From assembly GCF_009388985.1 (NCBI RefSeq), contig NZ_CP036422.1, forward strand, positions 3,114,501 to 3,178,500: DNA of 64,000 nt, given 5' to 3'. The position numbers and the translations under genes are program-made. The notes beneath the pieces were generated by a model that had not been told where the DNA came from, did not search any database, and saw only the letters and a program-made list of their open reading frames with translations. Positions 35,605 through 45,555 of the stretch are shown here, piece after piece (position 1 is the stretch's first letter; every line of letters starts with the position of its first letter). The DNA is from Halioglobus maricola (lineage in GTDB: Bacteria > Pseudomonadota > Gammaproteobacteria > Pseudomonadales > Halieaceae).

Positions 35605-38256
35605 TTACACCGTCACAGGGTCAATTTTGTCCGCTGAAATACCGAGATCCGCCATAGCCGCGGAGACGGTGGAAACTTCTATGAGACCTTCGTCCGCCAG
35701 TGCCTTAAGTGCCGCCAGCACCACAAATTCGCGGCTCACCTCGAAGAAATCACGCAGCTTGGCGCGCGTGTCGGAGCGACCAAAGCCGTCAGTGCCCAGG
35801 GCAGTGAAATGCGTCGGGATAAATTCACGAATCTGGTCGGTGTAAGACTTCATATAATCCGTTGCTGCGACCACAGGGCCTTCGGCACCTTCCAATAACT
35901 GGGTAACATACGGCACCTTCGGCGTTTCTTCCGGGTGCAGCATATTCCAGCGCAAGGCTGCCTTGCCCTCTCGCTGCAGCTCATTGACGGACGTCAGGCT
36001 CCAGACATCCGCACTCACGCTGTACTTGCTCTCCAGGATCTCCGCAGCAGCTTCTACTTCACGCAGGATCGTCCCGGCACCCATCAACTGAACCCGCATC
36101 CCGTGCTTGGCGTCACTCTTGCGCAAGCTGTACATGCCCTTGATGATGCCTTCTTCAGCACCTTCCGGCATGGCGGACTGCACGTAGTTCTCATTCATCG
36201 TGGTGATGTAGTAGAACTTGTTCTCACCTTCCTGGTACATGCGGCGCAGACCATCCTGCACAATCACCGCCAGCTCATAAGCGTAAGTAGGATCATAGCT
36301 GACACAGTTGGGAATGGTGCTGGCCTGAATGTGGCTATGGCCATCCTGATGCTGCAGGCCTTCGCCATTGAGTGTCGTCCGGCCAGCAGTCGCGCCAATC
36401 AGGAAGCCGCGTGCCTGGCAATCGCCGGCCGCCCAGGCCAGGTCGCCGATACGCTGGAAGCCAAACATGGAATAGTAAATATAGAACGGCACCATGGGGT
36501 AGGCACTGGTGCTGTAGGAGGTAGCCGCTGCCAGCCAGGCGGAAAATGCACCGGCTTCATTGATACCCTCTTCCAGAATCTGACCCTGGATATCTTCCTT
36601 ATAGAACATGATCTGGCCGGCGTCGTGAGGCGTGTAACGCTGACCAACAGAAGAGTAAATACCCAGCTGACGGAACATACCTTCCATACCGAAAGTACGC
36701 GCCTCATCCGGCACGATAGGCACAATGCGCTCGCCAATCTCTTTGTCCTTCACCAGATTGGACAGCATGCGCACAAAAGCCATGGTTGTCGAGATAGCCC
36801 GCTTGCCACTACTTTCGAGCTGTTTCGAAAACGCATCCAGTGGCGGCGTTTTCAGCAGCTGCATCTCGCTGCGGCGGGAGGGGATCATTCCTCCCAGCTC
36901 TTCCCGGCGCTGGCGCATGTAACGCATCTCCGGGCTGTCTTCTTCCGGCTTGTAGTAGGGTACGGTCGCCAACTCTTCATCATTGATCGGGATGCCGAAG
37001 CGATCACGGAACGCCTTGAGGCTATCAATGTCGAGCTTTTTCAGGGAGTGAGTCTCGTTATTCGCCTCTCCCGCTTCGCCCATACCATACCCTTTCACGG
37101 TCATGGCAAGGATGACTGTCGGCCGCTCGGTTTCGGCGACTGCCTCGGCATAAGCTGCGTACACCTTGTAGGGGTCGTGACCGCCGCGATTGAGATACAT
37201 GATCTCATCATCCGAAAGATCCTGAACCAGTTCGAGACTCTCAGGATACTTGCCGAAAAAGTGCTCACGGGTATAAGCGCCACCGTTGTACTTGTAGTTC
37301 TGCAACTCACCGTCGCACACCTCGTCCATGCGCTGACGCAGGCGACCGCTTTCATCATTGGCAAGCAGGGGATCCCACTTGCGGCCCCAGATCACCTTGA
37401 TCACATTCCAGCCAGCGCCGCGGAACACACCTTCCAGTTCCTGGATGATCTTGCCGTTGCCGCGCACCGGGCCATCCAGGCGCTGCAGATTGCAGTTGAT
37501 GACGAAGTTCAGGTTGCCCATCTTTTCGCGCCCGGCGAGGGAGATGGCCCCCAGTGATTCGGGCTCGTCACACTCACCGTCGCCCATAAAGCACCAGACA
37601 TTGCGATCACCGTGCTCAACCAGGCCTCGGTGCTGTTGGTATTTCATAACCCGCGCCTGATAAATCGCCTGGATCGGGCCAAGACCCATGGAGACTGTGG
37701 GGAACTGCCAGTAGTCAGGCATCAGCCAGGGATGGGGATAGGAGGACAGACCATTGCCATCCACCTCGCGGCGGAAGTTATCCAGTTGACCTTCACTCAG
37801 GCGCCCTTCGAGATAGGAACGAGCGTACATACCGGGGGCGGAGTGGCCCTGATAGAACACCAGGTCACCCGGATGATCGCCGTCGCTGCCGCGGAAGAAG
37901 TAGTTGAAGCCCACGTCGTAGAGAGTGGCGCTGGACGAGAAACTGGAGATATGCCCGCCAAGACCCTCGTCATTGTCATTGGCGCGCATGACCATGGCCA
38001 GCGCATTCCAGCGCACCAGCGAGCGAATCCGACGCTCCATGAACAGGTCGCCGGGCATGCGCTTCTCGTCCGCGGGGGAGATGGTGTTTACAAAAGGCGT
38101 GGTGATGGAGTCGGGCAATTTCACCTGGTTGTCCAGGGCGTGACGCCCCAATTCCATCATCAGGTGGTTGGCGCGCTCCGGACCACTGTTGCGAATGACC
38201 TCGTCAAGCGCGTCCAGCCACTCTTTCGTCTCTATAGGATCTTTATCTTCTGCCAT
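35605..38256 (-). CDS. aceE: Pyruvate dehydrogenase E1, homodimeric
   Basis: This 883-residue thiamine diphosphate enzyme oxidatively decarboxylates pyruvate. It shows HISSFSSSATLYDVGFNYFFRG, YQGHSAPGMYARS and the cofactor motif GDGECDEPES. Length and lack of separate alpha and beta genes fit the proteobacterial AceE type. The ATG at 38256 with AGG before it is preferred to a GTG three codons upstream. It is the first gene of aceEF. Confidence 0.97.
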   Translation of the reverse strand: MAEDKDPIETKEWLDALDEVIRNSGPERANHLMMELGRHALDNQVKLPDSITTPFVNTISPADEKRMPGDLFMERRIRSLVRWNALAMVMRANDNDEGLGGHISSFSSSATLYDVGFNYFFRGSDGDHPGDLVFYQGHSAPGMYARSYLEGRLSEGQLDNFRREVDGNGLSSYPHPWLMPDYWQFPTVSMGLGPIQAIYQARVMKYQQHRGLVEHGDRNVWCFMGDGECDEPESLGAISLAGREKMGNLNFVINCNLQRLDGPVRGNGKIIQELEGVFRGAGWNVIKVIWGRKWDPLLANDESGRLRQRMDEVCDGELQNYKYNGGAYTREHFFGKYPESLELVQDLSDDEIMYLNRGGHDPYKVYAAYAEAVAETERPTVILAMTVKGYGMGEAGEANNETHSLKKLDIDSLKAFRDRFGIPINDEELATVPYYKPEEDSPEMRYMRQRREELGGMIPSRRSEMQLLKTPPLDAFSKQLESSGKRAISTTMAFVRMLSNLVKDKEIGERIVPIVPDEARTFGMEGMFRQLGIYSSVGQRYTPHDAGQIMFYKEDIQGQILEEGINEAGAFSAWLAAATSYSTSAYPMVPFYIYYSMFGFQRIGDLAWAAGDCQARGFLIGATAGRTTLNGEGLQHQDGHSHIQASTIPNCVSYDPTYAYELAVIVQDGLRRMYQEGENKFYYITTMNENYVQSAMPEGAEEGIIKGMYSLRKSDAKHGMRVQLMGAGTILREVEAAAEILESKYSVSADVWSLTSVNELQREGKAALRWNMLHPEETPKVPYVTQLLEGAEGPVVAATDYMKSYTDQIREFIPTHFTALGTDGFGRSDTRAKLRDFFEVSREFVVLAALKALADEGLIEVSTVSAAMADLGISADKIDPVTV

Positions 38257-38362
38257 GCTATTCACCTGCGAACATCAGGGGATACTTATGGTTTTCTTAT
38301 AGTTTCCTTTTGGAACCAACAGCTTGAAAACACGTCATCCCAGTATAGTAGATACAAAGAAA

Positions 38363-38389
38363 GTCGCCGGGCTTTATTGCCCAGGCGAC
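38363..38389 (-). terminator. Rho-independent terminator upstream of aceE
   Basis: On the minus strand a ten-pair GC-rich stem with one bulged base (38363-38372 against 38379-38389) and a six-base loop is followed by TTTCTTT. It lies about 110 bases after the M16 protease stop and before aceE, so it should end the tusA operon. It could also be an aceE leader attenuator. A TATACT box just downstream (38342-38347) may belong to the aceE promoter. Confidence 0.6.
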
Positions 38390-38422
38390 TGAATCTGTAA
38401 AAATATTACACTATGCAGGGGT

Positions 38423-38446
38423 AAAATGGAACATCAGTTCCATTTT
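38423..38446. promoter_or_regulatory. Perfect 10-bp palindrome between aceE and the M16 protease gene
   Basis: AAAATGGAAC (38423-38432) and GTTCCATTTT (38437-38446) are perfect inverted copies around ATCA. The stem is not GC-rich. It may be an operator or a bidirectional terminator; a PdhR-type consensus is not seen. Confidence 0.4.
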
Positions 38447-38481
38447 GGGACGTTAATTAGGGCTAAATCAGCCTATTTTTT

Positions 38482-38502
38482 GTAGTTTTGTTACAAAACT
38501 AC
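38482..38502. repeat. Perfect palindrome overlapping the M16 protease stop codon
   Basis: GTAGTTTTGT (38482-38491) and ACAAAACTAC (38493-38502) are perfect inverted copies around one base. The right arm contains the stop codon of the protease gene. On the minus strand it is followed by A residues, so it is not a classical terminator. Confidence 0.4.
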
Positions 38503-41372
38503 TCAATGATGTAAACATTGTGGGAAGCTTTGATTTCGGCGGCAGAGGGATACTCCTGCTGGTCACCTGTTGGCAATACTCCCCACTTGCCAGGCGCCGC
38601 GACCTGCAGGGAACGAGAGAGGCTGAGGAAGTTCTGCCGGTAGTACGCCGACCAGTCGGCAAGTGTCATAGCCTCCACTGCCTCGGCTAACTGCTCCCGG
38701 CCATCGAACGCATAGCGCTTCTTGGCGATTGACTGCCAGTAAAATTCAGCACGCTCCCACATGTTCTTCTGCGGACGATTAATTTCATTGACCAGTACTC
38801 GGCGATGGCGGAGATACTGCTCTTCATCCAGTTCCCCCTCTACCCTTCCAAGGTAGGCCTCCATCGCCTCTGCCAGCGCGGCACTGTCAGCCACTGGAGA
38901 CTGAATCAGCATCACCAGGCCGGGCACATCCAGCTGCGACCATGAGAACGCCTGCACAATGTAGCCCAATTGCTGTTCGGTACGCAGCTGCTGGAAGAAG
39001 CCGGACTTCATAATCTGCGCCGTGAGCGCTGTTGCCGCGCGATCTTGCCAGCTATTGCCCGCTCCCTGCAGGTACCAGGCCAGCACGGCGTCGTCGTGTT
39101 CTACGCTCACTGGAAAGAGCGCGCGCTCCCCTTCAGCGAGCTTTGTCACCTGAAGTGGTGACAGCGCGGGGGGCTTACCGGAGGGCACCACCATATCGAG
39201 CATGCCTGCCAGGTCGTCCACTGCGGCATCGGTGTAATTGCCGTAAATGAGTGCTTCCGCACTCGCACTGGCCCAGAAACTCGCTGCATAGGCATTGAGC
39301 GTATCGAGCTCTGTAGATTGCAGCGCTGCAATCAGTGCCTGCTCGCCCCACTCTCCGTGCAAAAGGGATTCGCGCAAGTCGTCGAACACCTGGCTGGACG
39401 GTCGCTTGGCCACTGCGTTCTCCAGAGAGCGAACAAAGTTGGCGCGGATATTATCGAAACGCTGCTGATCGAACCCCGTCTCGGCAATGTCGGCCAAGAT
39501 GTCTTTCAGCAACACGAACTGCTTGTCGGTATAACCACTGATGCGCAGACTGACCCCCTGCGCATGCTTGTAGAAGCTGAAATTGAGACCTGCCAAGAGT
39601 GCGGGATAAGTGTACTCGTTGACCTGATCACGCAGCAGGGACGTGTAGAGCGCAGCCATCGCCGCCTGCTCCGCGTTTTGCCCGACTTCCGGCGAGCGGA
39701 AATTCACATACATCGCGCCCTTCGGAATGCGGTACTCATCATCCTGGGCAAACCAGATGCGCTTGCGTGGCTCGTTGAGCACCAGCTTGGGGTTTCCCGC
39801 AGAGGCCTTGTCGACACTTACCAGCGCAACATCGTCAACAATAAATTCGTTAGCCGCCGGCAGCGCCAGCGGCAGCTCACCCGCGTCGCCCTGCCATACC
39901 GCGAGTTGCGCCTCGCGGACTTGTGCTATCGAATAAGGCGCACCATAGTGCTCGGACACGCGATCTGTGCTCACACTCTGATCATCAAGAATGACCAGCG
40001 CATTGGCTGGCTCAAGATGACTGAACATATCCTCAAGCATCTGCGCCTGGTAATCGCTCATGATGTAGTTGCCCTGCAACACATCCTCGGGCGCGTAATA
40101 GTGCATGCTACTGGCAAGGGACGCGACATAGTTTATGGGCTCCGCGCGCTCCTTGAAACGAAACGCCAGCTCTGCCACGCGCGATTGCTCTTCGTACAGC
40201 CAGCGCTTCGGCCCCGCCTCGCGCACCATGTCCAGATAATTGAACAGCAGCTGAACTACCCGGTCGTAGTTTTCCACCCCTTCCTCTGTCAACGTGACGC
40301 TGACATTGAACAGCGAACCGCCTCGCCAACCGAGGCCGGAGCCCGCTGACAGCGATTCGGCCAGGCCTTCGGCCTTGAGCTGCGACAACAAACTGCCCTC
40401 GCCCTCATGGCCCACCAGATTGCCCAGATAGGACATCGGTTTTACGCGGTAATCGTCGCGATAATCGTCAAGTGGGAACATCACCTGCAGCAAGCGGCGC
40501 GTCGCCTGGGGCTTAATCTGCAGCATCGCCGGCAATTCACCCGCAGTAAACAGGGGTGCAGCTATTGTCTCGTGCTCGAATGCCTTGTTGGGCACCGGTG
40601 AGAACATCGGGGCAACCATCGATTCCAGCTCATCCAGGGACCCAGCACCCAGCACCACCAACCGCATCAGATTGGCGGAATAGTACTTGTCGTAGAACAC
40701 CAACAAATCATCGCGCACGCTGGCCTGCGGCGTATCCGCCAGCGTGTCCAGGCTGCCGACCGAGAATCGGCTGAAGGGGTGCTCGGGATTCATCACTTCC
40801 TGCAGCACATCGAGGCCGCGGCGGGAGTCGCTCTTCAAGCCCATCTGGTATTCGGACTGAACTGCATTCTTCTCCTTGTCTACCAGCTCTTCATCAAAGC
40901 GTGGAGAGATAAAGAACTGGGCGAAACGATCCAGGGCCTCCGGCAAGTAGGCAGCATCGATATCAAAGAAATAGTTAGTGTGCTCGAAGCTCGTATAGGC
41001 GTTGCGATTACCGCCATGCTCGGTGACAAACTTCTCGTATTCTGCCGGGTCCGGGTACTTGTCCGTACCCAGGAACAACATATGCTCAAGGAAATGGGCA
41101 AGGCCTCCGCGGTCATCCGGATTTTCGGCGTGCCCTACATTCACATCCAGGGACGCGGCGGCTTTGGGTGTCTGCGGGTCGGAGATCAATAGCACCTGCA
41201 TCTGGTTTTCCAGCGTAAGCAGGCGATACTGCCTGTCGTCATTCGGGCTCTGTACCGGCGATACCCCTGGGTTAGGCGAACCCGTACAGGCAGTAATCAA
41301 TACGACTAAAAAAGAAACAACAAACGACAAGGGCATCAGCGAACGCTGGCGCCCGGAGGTTACAACCGACAT
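38499..41372 (-). CDS. M16 zinc metalloprotease (pitrilysin/insulinase family), lipoprotein
   Basis: This 957-residue protein has an N-terminal signal ending in the lipobox LITAC, so it is probably anchored in the periplasm. The inverted zinc motif HFLEH lies at residues 93-97 and the third ligand is the glutamate in NAVQSEYQMG. Four M16 domains are expected for this length, as in pitrilysin, with only the first active. The ATG at 41372 has GGAG six bases before it. The role is presumably degradation of small peptides in the envelope. It is the last gene of the tusA operon, three bases after the permease. Confidence 0.95.
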   Translation of the reverse strand: MSVVTSGRQRSLMPLSFVVSFLVVLITACTGSPNPGVSPVQSPNDDRQYRLLTLENQMQVLLISDPQTPKAAASLDVNVGHAENPDDRGGLAHFLEHMLFLGTDKYPDPAEYEKFVTEHGGNRNAYTSFEHTNYFFDIDAAYLPEALDRFAQFFISPRFDEELVDKEKNAVQSEYQMGLKSDSRRGLDVLQEVMNPEHPFSRFSVGSLDTLADTPQASVRDDLLVFYDKYYSANLMRLVVLGAGSLDELESMVAPMFSPVPNKAFEHETIAAPLFTAGELPAMLQIKPQATRRLLQVMFPLDDYRDDYRVKPMSYLGNLVGHEGEGSLLSQLKAEGLAESLSAGSGLGWRGGSLFNVSVTLTEEGVENYDRVVQLLFNYLDMVREAGPKRWLYEEQSRVAELAFRFKERAEPINYVASLASSMHYYAPEDVLQGNYIMSDYQAQMLEDMFSHLEPANALVILDDQSVSTDRVSEHYGAPYSIAQVREAQLAVWQGDAGELPLALPAANEFIVDDVALVSVDKASAGNPKLVLNEPRKRIWFAQDDEYRIPKGAMYVNFRSPEVGQNAEQAAMAALYTSLLRDQVNEYTYPALLAGLNFSFYKHAQGVSLRISGYTDKQFVLLKDILADIAETGFDQQRFDNIRANFVRSLENAVAKRPSSQVFDDLRESLLHGEWGEQALIAALQSTELDTLNAYAASFWASASAEALIYGNYTDAAVDDLAGMLDMVVPSGKPPALSPLQVTKLAEGERALFPVSVEHDDAVLAWYLQGAGNSWQDRAATALTAQIMKSGFFQQLRTEQQLGYIVQAFSWSQLDVPGLVMLIQSPVADSAALAEAMEAYLGRVEGELDEEQYLRHRRVLVNEINRPQKNMWERAEFYWQSIAKKRYAFDGREQLAEAVEAMTLADWSAYYRQNFLSLSRSLQVAAPGKWGVLPTGDQQEYPSAAEIKASHNVYIIE

Positions 41373-41375
41373 CAA

Positions 41376-42473
41376 TTACTCCAAAGCAGTTTCGGTATCA
41401 GGGGGTGGCAACTCAAGCGGATTACTATCCCGGCTCGGCCAGGCATAGATAATGGCTTTGATAAGAGTCGCCAGGGGAATTGCAAAAAACACCCCCCACA
41501 TACCCCAGATACCGCCAAAAAACAGTATTGCGAGAATGATGGCCACAGGATGCAGGTTCACCGCCTCTGAAAAGAGGAAAGGTACCAACACGTTGCCATC
41601 CAGACCCTGGATCACAAGATAGACAACACACAGCGTATAAAATTCACTGGCGAAGCCCCACTGAAAGAAACCTACCAGCACAACCGGCAGGGTGACGATG
41701 ACTGCGCCGATATAGGGAATGATCACAGAGAGGCCGACAAGCAGCGCCAACAGCGCGGCATAGTTGAGCCCCATCCACGCGAAAGCCACGTAGCTCACAG
41801 CCCCCACCACAATAATTTCGATGACTTTGCCGCGAGCATAATTGGCGAATTGCAAATTCATCTCAGACCAGATTCGCTTCAGCAACGGCCTTTTCTCCGG
41901 CAGGAACTCACCAAGCCAATTGAGGATCAGCTCCCGGTCACGCAGGAAAAAGAAAACAAGAATAGGTATTAGGATCATGTACACCATCAGTGAGAACAGC
42001 CCGCTGATATTGGCCAGGCCCTGGGTCACGACGAACTGCCCCAGATTGGCCGCCTCGGCCTGGGCCATACTCACCAGGTCACTCATCTGCTGCTCACTGA
42101 AGAAATCGGGGTACCGCTCAGGTAACACCGCCAGCAACTGCTGGCCTTTGCCCAGCATTGCAGGCAACTCCGAAGCCAGGCTCAGGAACTGACGCCAAGC
42201 CAGCGGCAACAGCCCCAGGGTCACCGCGAAAAACGCGCCGACAAAAATCAGGAACGAGACACTCACCCCCACCCACTGAGGCAGGCCATAACCCTGCAGC
42301 TTGGACGAAATCCCCTGCATCAGGAACGCCAGTACCATCGCCGCGAGCAGCGGCGCGAGAATATCGCCGATAGTCACCAGCAACGCTATCGAGATCGCCA
42401 ACATGACCAGCAGGAGGATCGCCTCCTCCTCGAATAGATAGCGCTTGTACCACTTGTTGAAGATGTCCAGCAT
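41376..42473 (-). CDS. AI-2E family transporter (PerM/TqsA type)
   Basis: This 365-residue inner-membrane protein has about eight hydrophobic segments: a pair near residues 18-55, one at 65-95, then a large soluble loop, and a C-terminal bundle with GLSVIIPYIGAVIVTLPVVLVG and FFGGIWGMWGVFFAIPLA. These are the marks of the AI-2E transporter family, whose members include autoinducer-2 exporters and sodium/proton antiporters. The substrate cannot be read from the sequence. It lies 15 bases after tusA. Confidence 0.92.
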   Translation of the reverse strand: MLDIFNKWYKRYLFEEEAILLLVMLAISIALLVTIGDILAPLLAAMVLAFLMQGISSKLQGYGLPQWVGVSVSFLIFVGAFFAVTLGLLPLAWRQFLSLASELPAMLGKGQQLLAVLPERYPDFFSEQQMSDLVSMAQAEAANLGQFVVTQGLANISGLFSLMVYMILIPILVFFFLRDRELILNWLGEFLPEKRPLLKRIWSEMNLQFANYARGKVIEIIVVGAVSYVAFAWMGLNYAALLALLVGLSVIIPYIGAVIVTLPVVLVGFFQWGFASEFYTLCVVYLVIQGLDGNVLVPFLFSEAVNLHPVAIILAILFFGGIWGMWGVFFAIPLATLIKAIIYAWPSRDSNPLELPPPDTETALE

Positions 42474-42488
42474 CAGTCAGTTCCGTCC

Positions 42489-42719
42489 CTAGGCCTTTTC
42501 GATGAGGTGGATGTAAACGCCGTCGGCGGTTTCCTGTGAAGACAGGAGCTCATTGCCCGATTGCTCGGCAAATACCCTGAAATCACGCATGGATCCCTGG
42601 TCGGTCGCCAGGATGCGCAGGCGCTCCCCCGCGGCCATGGTATTGAGCGCGCGCTTGGCCTTGAGCAAGGGCATCGGGCAATCCAGGCCCTTGGCGTCCA
42701 GTTCTACCGGTTCTGTCAT
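42489..42719 (-). CDS. TusA/SirA-family sulfur carrier protein
   Basis: This 76-residue cytoplasmic protein has the conserved LDCPMPLLKAK motif with the persulfide-carrying cysteine at position 14. TusA proteins pass sulfur for tRNA thiolation or molybdenum cofactor. This member has C14 and a GERLRILATD strand, but it belongs to a permease-protease operon, which is also seen with YeeD-like paralogues, so the exact role is open. GGAGGT stands 11 bases before the ATG. Confidence 0.88.
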   Translation of the reverse strand: MTEPVELDAKGLDCPMPLLKAKRALNTMAAGERLRILATDQGSMRDFRVFAEQSGNELLSSQETADGVYIHLIEKA

Positions 42720-42747
42720 GTGCGATTCTTACCTCCAGAAGCGCCAC

Positions 42748-42776
42748 AGTATACGCATTACACTCCTGTGAATGAA
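42748..42776 (-). promoter_or_regulatory. Promoter of the tusA operon
   Basis: On the minus strand TATACT (42748-42753) is preceded by TGCG, close to an extended -10, with a weak TTCATT 17 bases upstream. The predicted start is about 20 bases before the tusA ATG. Confidence 0.4.
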
Positions 42777-42885
42777 CTTTGACTGAACCCCGCCCTCTAA
42801 CTCACCACGGGGTATTGCCCCAAGTGCGGCCGGTTGCAGTACAATGCCCGGCACCTGAAGTTCACAAGCAACCTGGTCTGAGTTA

Positions 42886-44358
42886 GTGCTATTTATCCGC
42901 CAATCGGCAGCCCCCTTTCTGCGCCTGACTGCACTGCTGCTCTGCACCATGCTGGCGGCCCCCGTTTCAGCCAACACTGAAGAGCTCAAGCTGCCCAACC
43001 TGGGCGAATCCAGCACCAGCTTGTTTTCCGCAGAGTATGAACATCAGTTGGGCCGAACCTGGCTGAAGATATTTCGCAGCCAGGTGCCTACCGTCACCGA
43101 CCCCTTGATGTTCGACTATCTCGAAAACCTGATCTACGAGTTGGCGATTCACAGCAAGCTGGAGGACCGACGCCTGGAGTTGGTGGTGGTCGACAATGCA
43201 ACTATCAACGCCTTCGCCGTACCCGGCGGGGTGATCGGCGTGCACAACGGCCTGCTGTTGTATGCCCAGACCGAAGACGAATTGGCCACGGTCCTCGCCC
43301 ACGAACTAGCGCACCTGAGCCAGCGCCACTTTTCCCGGGGCGTGGAATTCCAACGCTCCCAGGCGCCGGTGAATCTGGCGGGCATGCTCGCCGGACTGGT
43401 GCTCATGGCCACCGCCGGTGGTGACGCTGGCATGGCAGCCCTCGCGGCGAGCCAGGCCGCCGCCCAGAACAATGCCTTGCGTTACAGCCGCAGCAATGAG
43501 CAGGAAGCCGACCGGGTAGGCATGCAAACCATGGTTGAAGCCGGGATGGACCCACATGCGGCCCCGGCAATGTTTGAGCGTATGCTGCAGTCTTCGCGCT
43601 ATTCCAGTGGCGAGCGCATTCCTGAGTTTATGCGCACCCACCCACTATCAGAAAACCGAATTGCCGACACCCGCAACCGGGCCCGGCTGTACCCGAAGAT
43701 GATGCGCCCGATAAGCCTGGACTACCAGCTCATGCGCGCACGCGCCTACGTGCAACTGGCCAACACGCCTGAAGAGGCCGTGCAGCGCTTCAAAGGGGAG
43801 CTGTCCGGCACGCCCCGTTCAGAAGAAGCGGCGCAATATGGCCTGGTGCTTGCACTGACAGAGGCGGGCCGCGCGGATGAGGCAGCTCTTACGCTGGACG
43901 CTATCTGGTCGAGCAACCCCGATCGATTGGAATACATTCTGGCAGACGCTGACATCGAGATGGCACGCAACGCACCGGAAAAAGCGGCGAAGAAACTCGC
44001 CCGACAACTGGAGCTGAGCCCAGGCAATCATCCGCTCACCATGAGCTACGCCACTGCTCTCATGGCTAATGGCGAATCGCATATAGCGGAAGAAGTGCTG
44101 TTGGCACAAAGCACTCGCCGGCCCCACGACCCAGGCCTGTGGTACCTGCTTGCGGAAGTACAGGGCCTGTCGGGAAATATCGCCGGGCTGCACCGTTCAA
44201 GAGCGGAATACTTCATTCTGAATGGCATCCTGGACGAGGCAGAGCGACAGCTTAACTACGCCCTCAAACTCACCCAGAATGATTACCACACCTCGGCCCA
44301 GATCCAACAGCGCCTGCGCGATGTGGCGCTGCTACGACAGCAAATGGAAAGCCTCTAG
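42886..44358 (+). CDS. M48 metalloprotease with TPR tail (BepA/YfgC-like)
   Basis: This 490-residue periplasmic protein has an N-terminal signal peptide (hydrophobic core LTALLLCTMLAAPVSA), a zinc motif HELAH at 139-143 with the third ligand in NEQEADRVGM, and a C-terminal half of TPR-like helical repeats (ARAYVQLANTPEEAVQRF, LVLALTEAGRADEA). This is the architecture of BepA, which controls assembly and degradation of outer-membrane proteins such as LptD. The start is a GTG with a poor ribosome site; it is chosen because it gives a proper signal peptide. The gene is divergent from tusA and convergent with nadA. Confidence 0.92.
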   Translation: MLFIRQSAAPFLRLTALLLCTMLAAPVSANTEELKLPNLGESSTSLFSAEYEHQLGRTWLKIFRSQVPTVTDPLMFDYLENLIYELAIHSKLEDRRLELVVVDNATINAFAVPGGVIGVHNGLLLYAQTEDELATVLAHELAHLSQRHFSRGVEFQRSQAPVNLAGMLAGLVLMATAGGDAGMAALAASQAAAQNNALRYSRSNEQEADRVGMQTMVEAGMDPHAAPAMFERMLQSSRYSSGERIPEFMRTHPLSENRIADTRNRARLYPKMMRPISLDYQLMRARAYVQLANTPEEAVQRFKGELSGTPRSEEAAQYGLVLALTEAGRADEAALTLDAIWSSNPDRLEYILADADIEMARNAPEKAAKKLARQLELSPGNHPLTMSYATALMANGESHIAEEVLLAQSTRRPHDPGLWYLLAEVQGLSGNIAGLHRSRAEYFILNGILDEAERQLNYALKLTQNDYHTSAQIQQRLRDVALLRQQMESL

Positions 44359-44376
44359 CAGAGGCGCTTGTCTACG

Positions 44377-45450
44377 TCAGGCATTACCTTTCACAGTGAC
44401 ATTGAGCTCGGCGGCAAAGTCGAGCATGCGCCGCAGCGGCACCATGGCCCGCTCACCCAGAGCAGGATCGACGAAGACTTCGTTGTCATTCCGGTCGAAA
44501 ACGCTTGCCAGGGTTTCCAGTTCATTCATTGCCATCCAGGGACAATTCGCACAGCTGCGACACGTGGCCCCTTCACCCGCGGTGGGCGCGATAATGAACT
44601 CTTTGTCCGGCGATAGCTGTTGCAGCTTGTAGAAAATGCCCTGATCGGTGGCCACGATAAAGCGCTGGTTGTCCATTTCCTGGGACGCGCGAATAATCTG
44701 AGTGGTCGATCCCACCCGATCGGCAAGCTCCAACACCGACGCGGGTGACTCAGGGTGCACCAGCACAGCGGCGTCCGGATAGACGTTCTTGAGGTCTGCG
44801 ATGCCGCGCGCTTTGAACTCCTCGTGCACGATGCACGCGCCGTCCCACATGATGATATCGGCGCCGGTCTCGCGTCTCACGTAGTCGCCCAGATGCTGGT
44901 CCGGCGCCCAGATGATCTTCTCATCCTGCTCGGCCAGATGCTCGGCTACGTCCAGAGCGATACTGGACGTTACCACCCAGTCAGCTCGCGCTTTGACCGC
45001 GGCGGAGGTGTTGGCGTATACAACCACTTTGCGATCCGGGTGCTGATCACAGAACTCGGAAAACTCCTCGATGGGGCAGCCCAAATCGAGAGAACAGGTC
45101 GCCTCGAGAGTAGGCATCAGAACCCGCTTCTCAGGCGTGAGAATCTTGGCCGTTTCGCCCATGAACTTTACCCCGGCCACCACCAGAGTCTCAGCGGGGT
45201 GATCGTGGCCAAAGCGCGCCATTTCCAGGGAGTCTGACACGCAACCGCCGGTTTCCTCGGCAAGTGCCTGCACCACGGGCGAGGTGTAGTAATGGGCCAC
45301 GATGGTCGCATTTTCCTCGATCAAGCGGGCCTTGATCAGGGCTTTCAGCTCGGCTTCGCGAGCAGGATCACTGCGGCGCTGTTCAGCATGGTCAAGATGA
45401 TGCTGTACCTGCTGGCGAATCGTTTCCAGTTTGTCGGTTGCTATGCTCAT
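44377..45450 (-). CDS. nadA: Quinolinate synthase A
   Basis: This 357-residue 4Fe-4S enzyme condenses iminoaspartate with dihydroxyacetone phosphate in NAD synthesis. It shows [47 protein letters not shown] and [10 protein letters not shown]; the cysteines in the first, middle and last of these regions supply the cluster. The ATG at 45450 is taken although the frame continues to 45792, because homology-like sequence begins there. It stands alone, 18 bases from the convergent M48 gene. Confidence 0.96.
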   Translation of the reverse strand: MSIATDKLETIRQQVQHHLDHAEQRRSDPAREAELKALIKARLIEENATIVAHYYTSPVVQALAEETGGCVSDSLEMARFGHDHPAETLVVAGVKFMGETAKILTPEKRVLMPTLEATCSLDLGCPIEEFSEFCDQHPDRKVVVYANTSAAVKARADWVVTSSIALDVAEHLAEQDEKIIWAPDQHLGDYVRRETGADIIMWDGACIVHEEFKARGIADLKNVYPDAAVLVHPESPASVLELADRVGSTTQIIRASQEMDNQRFIVATDQGIFYKLQQLSPDKEFIIAPTAGEGATCRSCANCPWMAMNELETLASVFDRNDNEVFVDPALGERAMVPLRRMLDFAAELNVTVKGNA

Positions 45451-45555
45451 AAATTTCGGAATGTGGAGGGGCAAACAGGCCGCGATTCTAGCACAGATTG
45501 GCAGCAGTGAAATCGTCCTATAAGCTGTCGCATCCAATCTGCGGATAGAACAACA

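Noticed and set aside
35935-37557. 540-residue plus-strand reading frame opposite aceE
   Set aside because: It is a shadow of the strongly conserved aceE frame, has no recognisable domain and no ribosome site. The same applies to long antisense frames opposite the DUF3604 gene (46768-48015) and the M16 gene (39318-40349).
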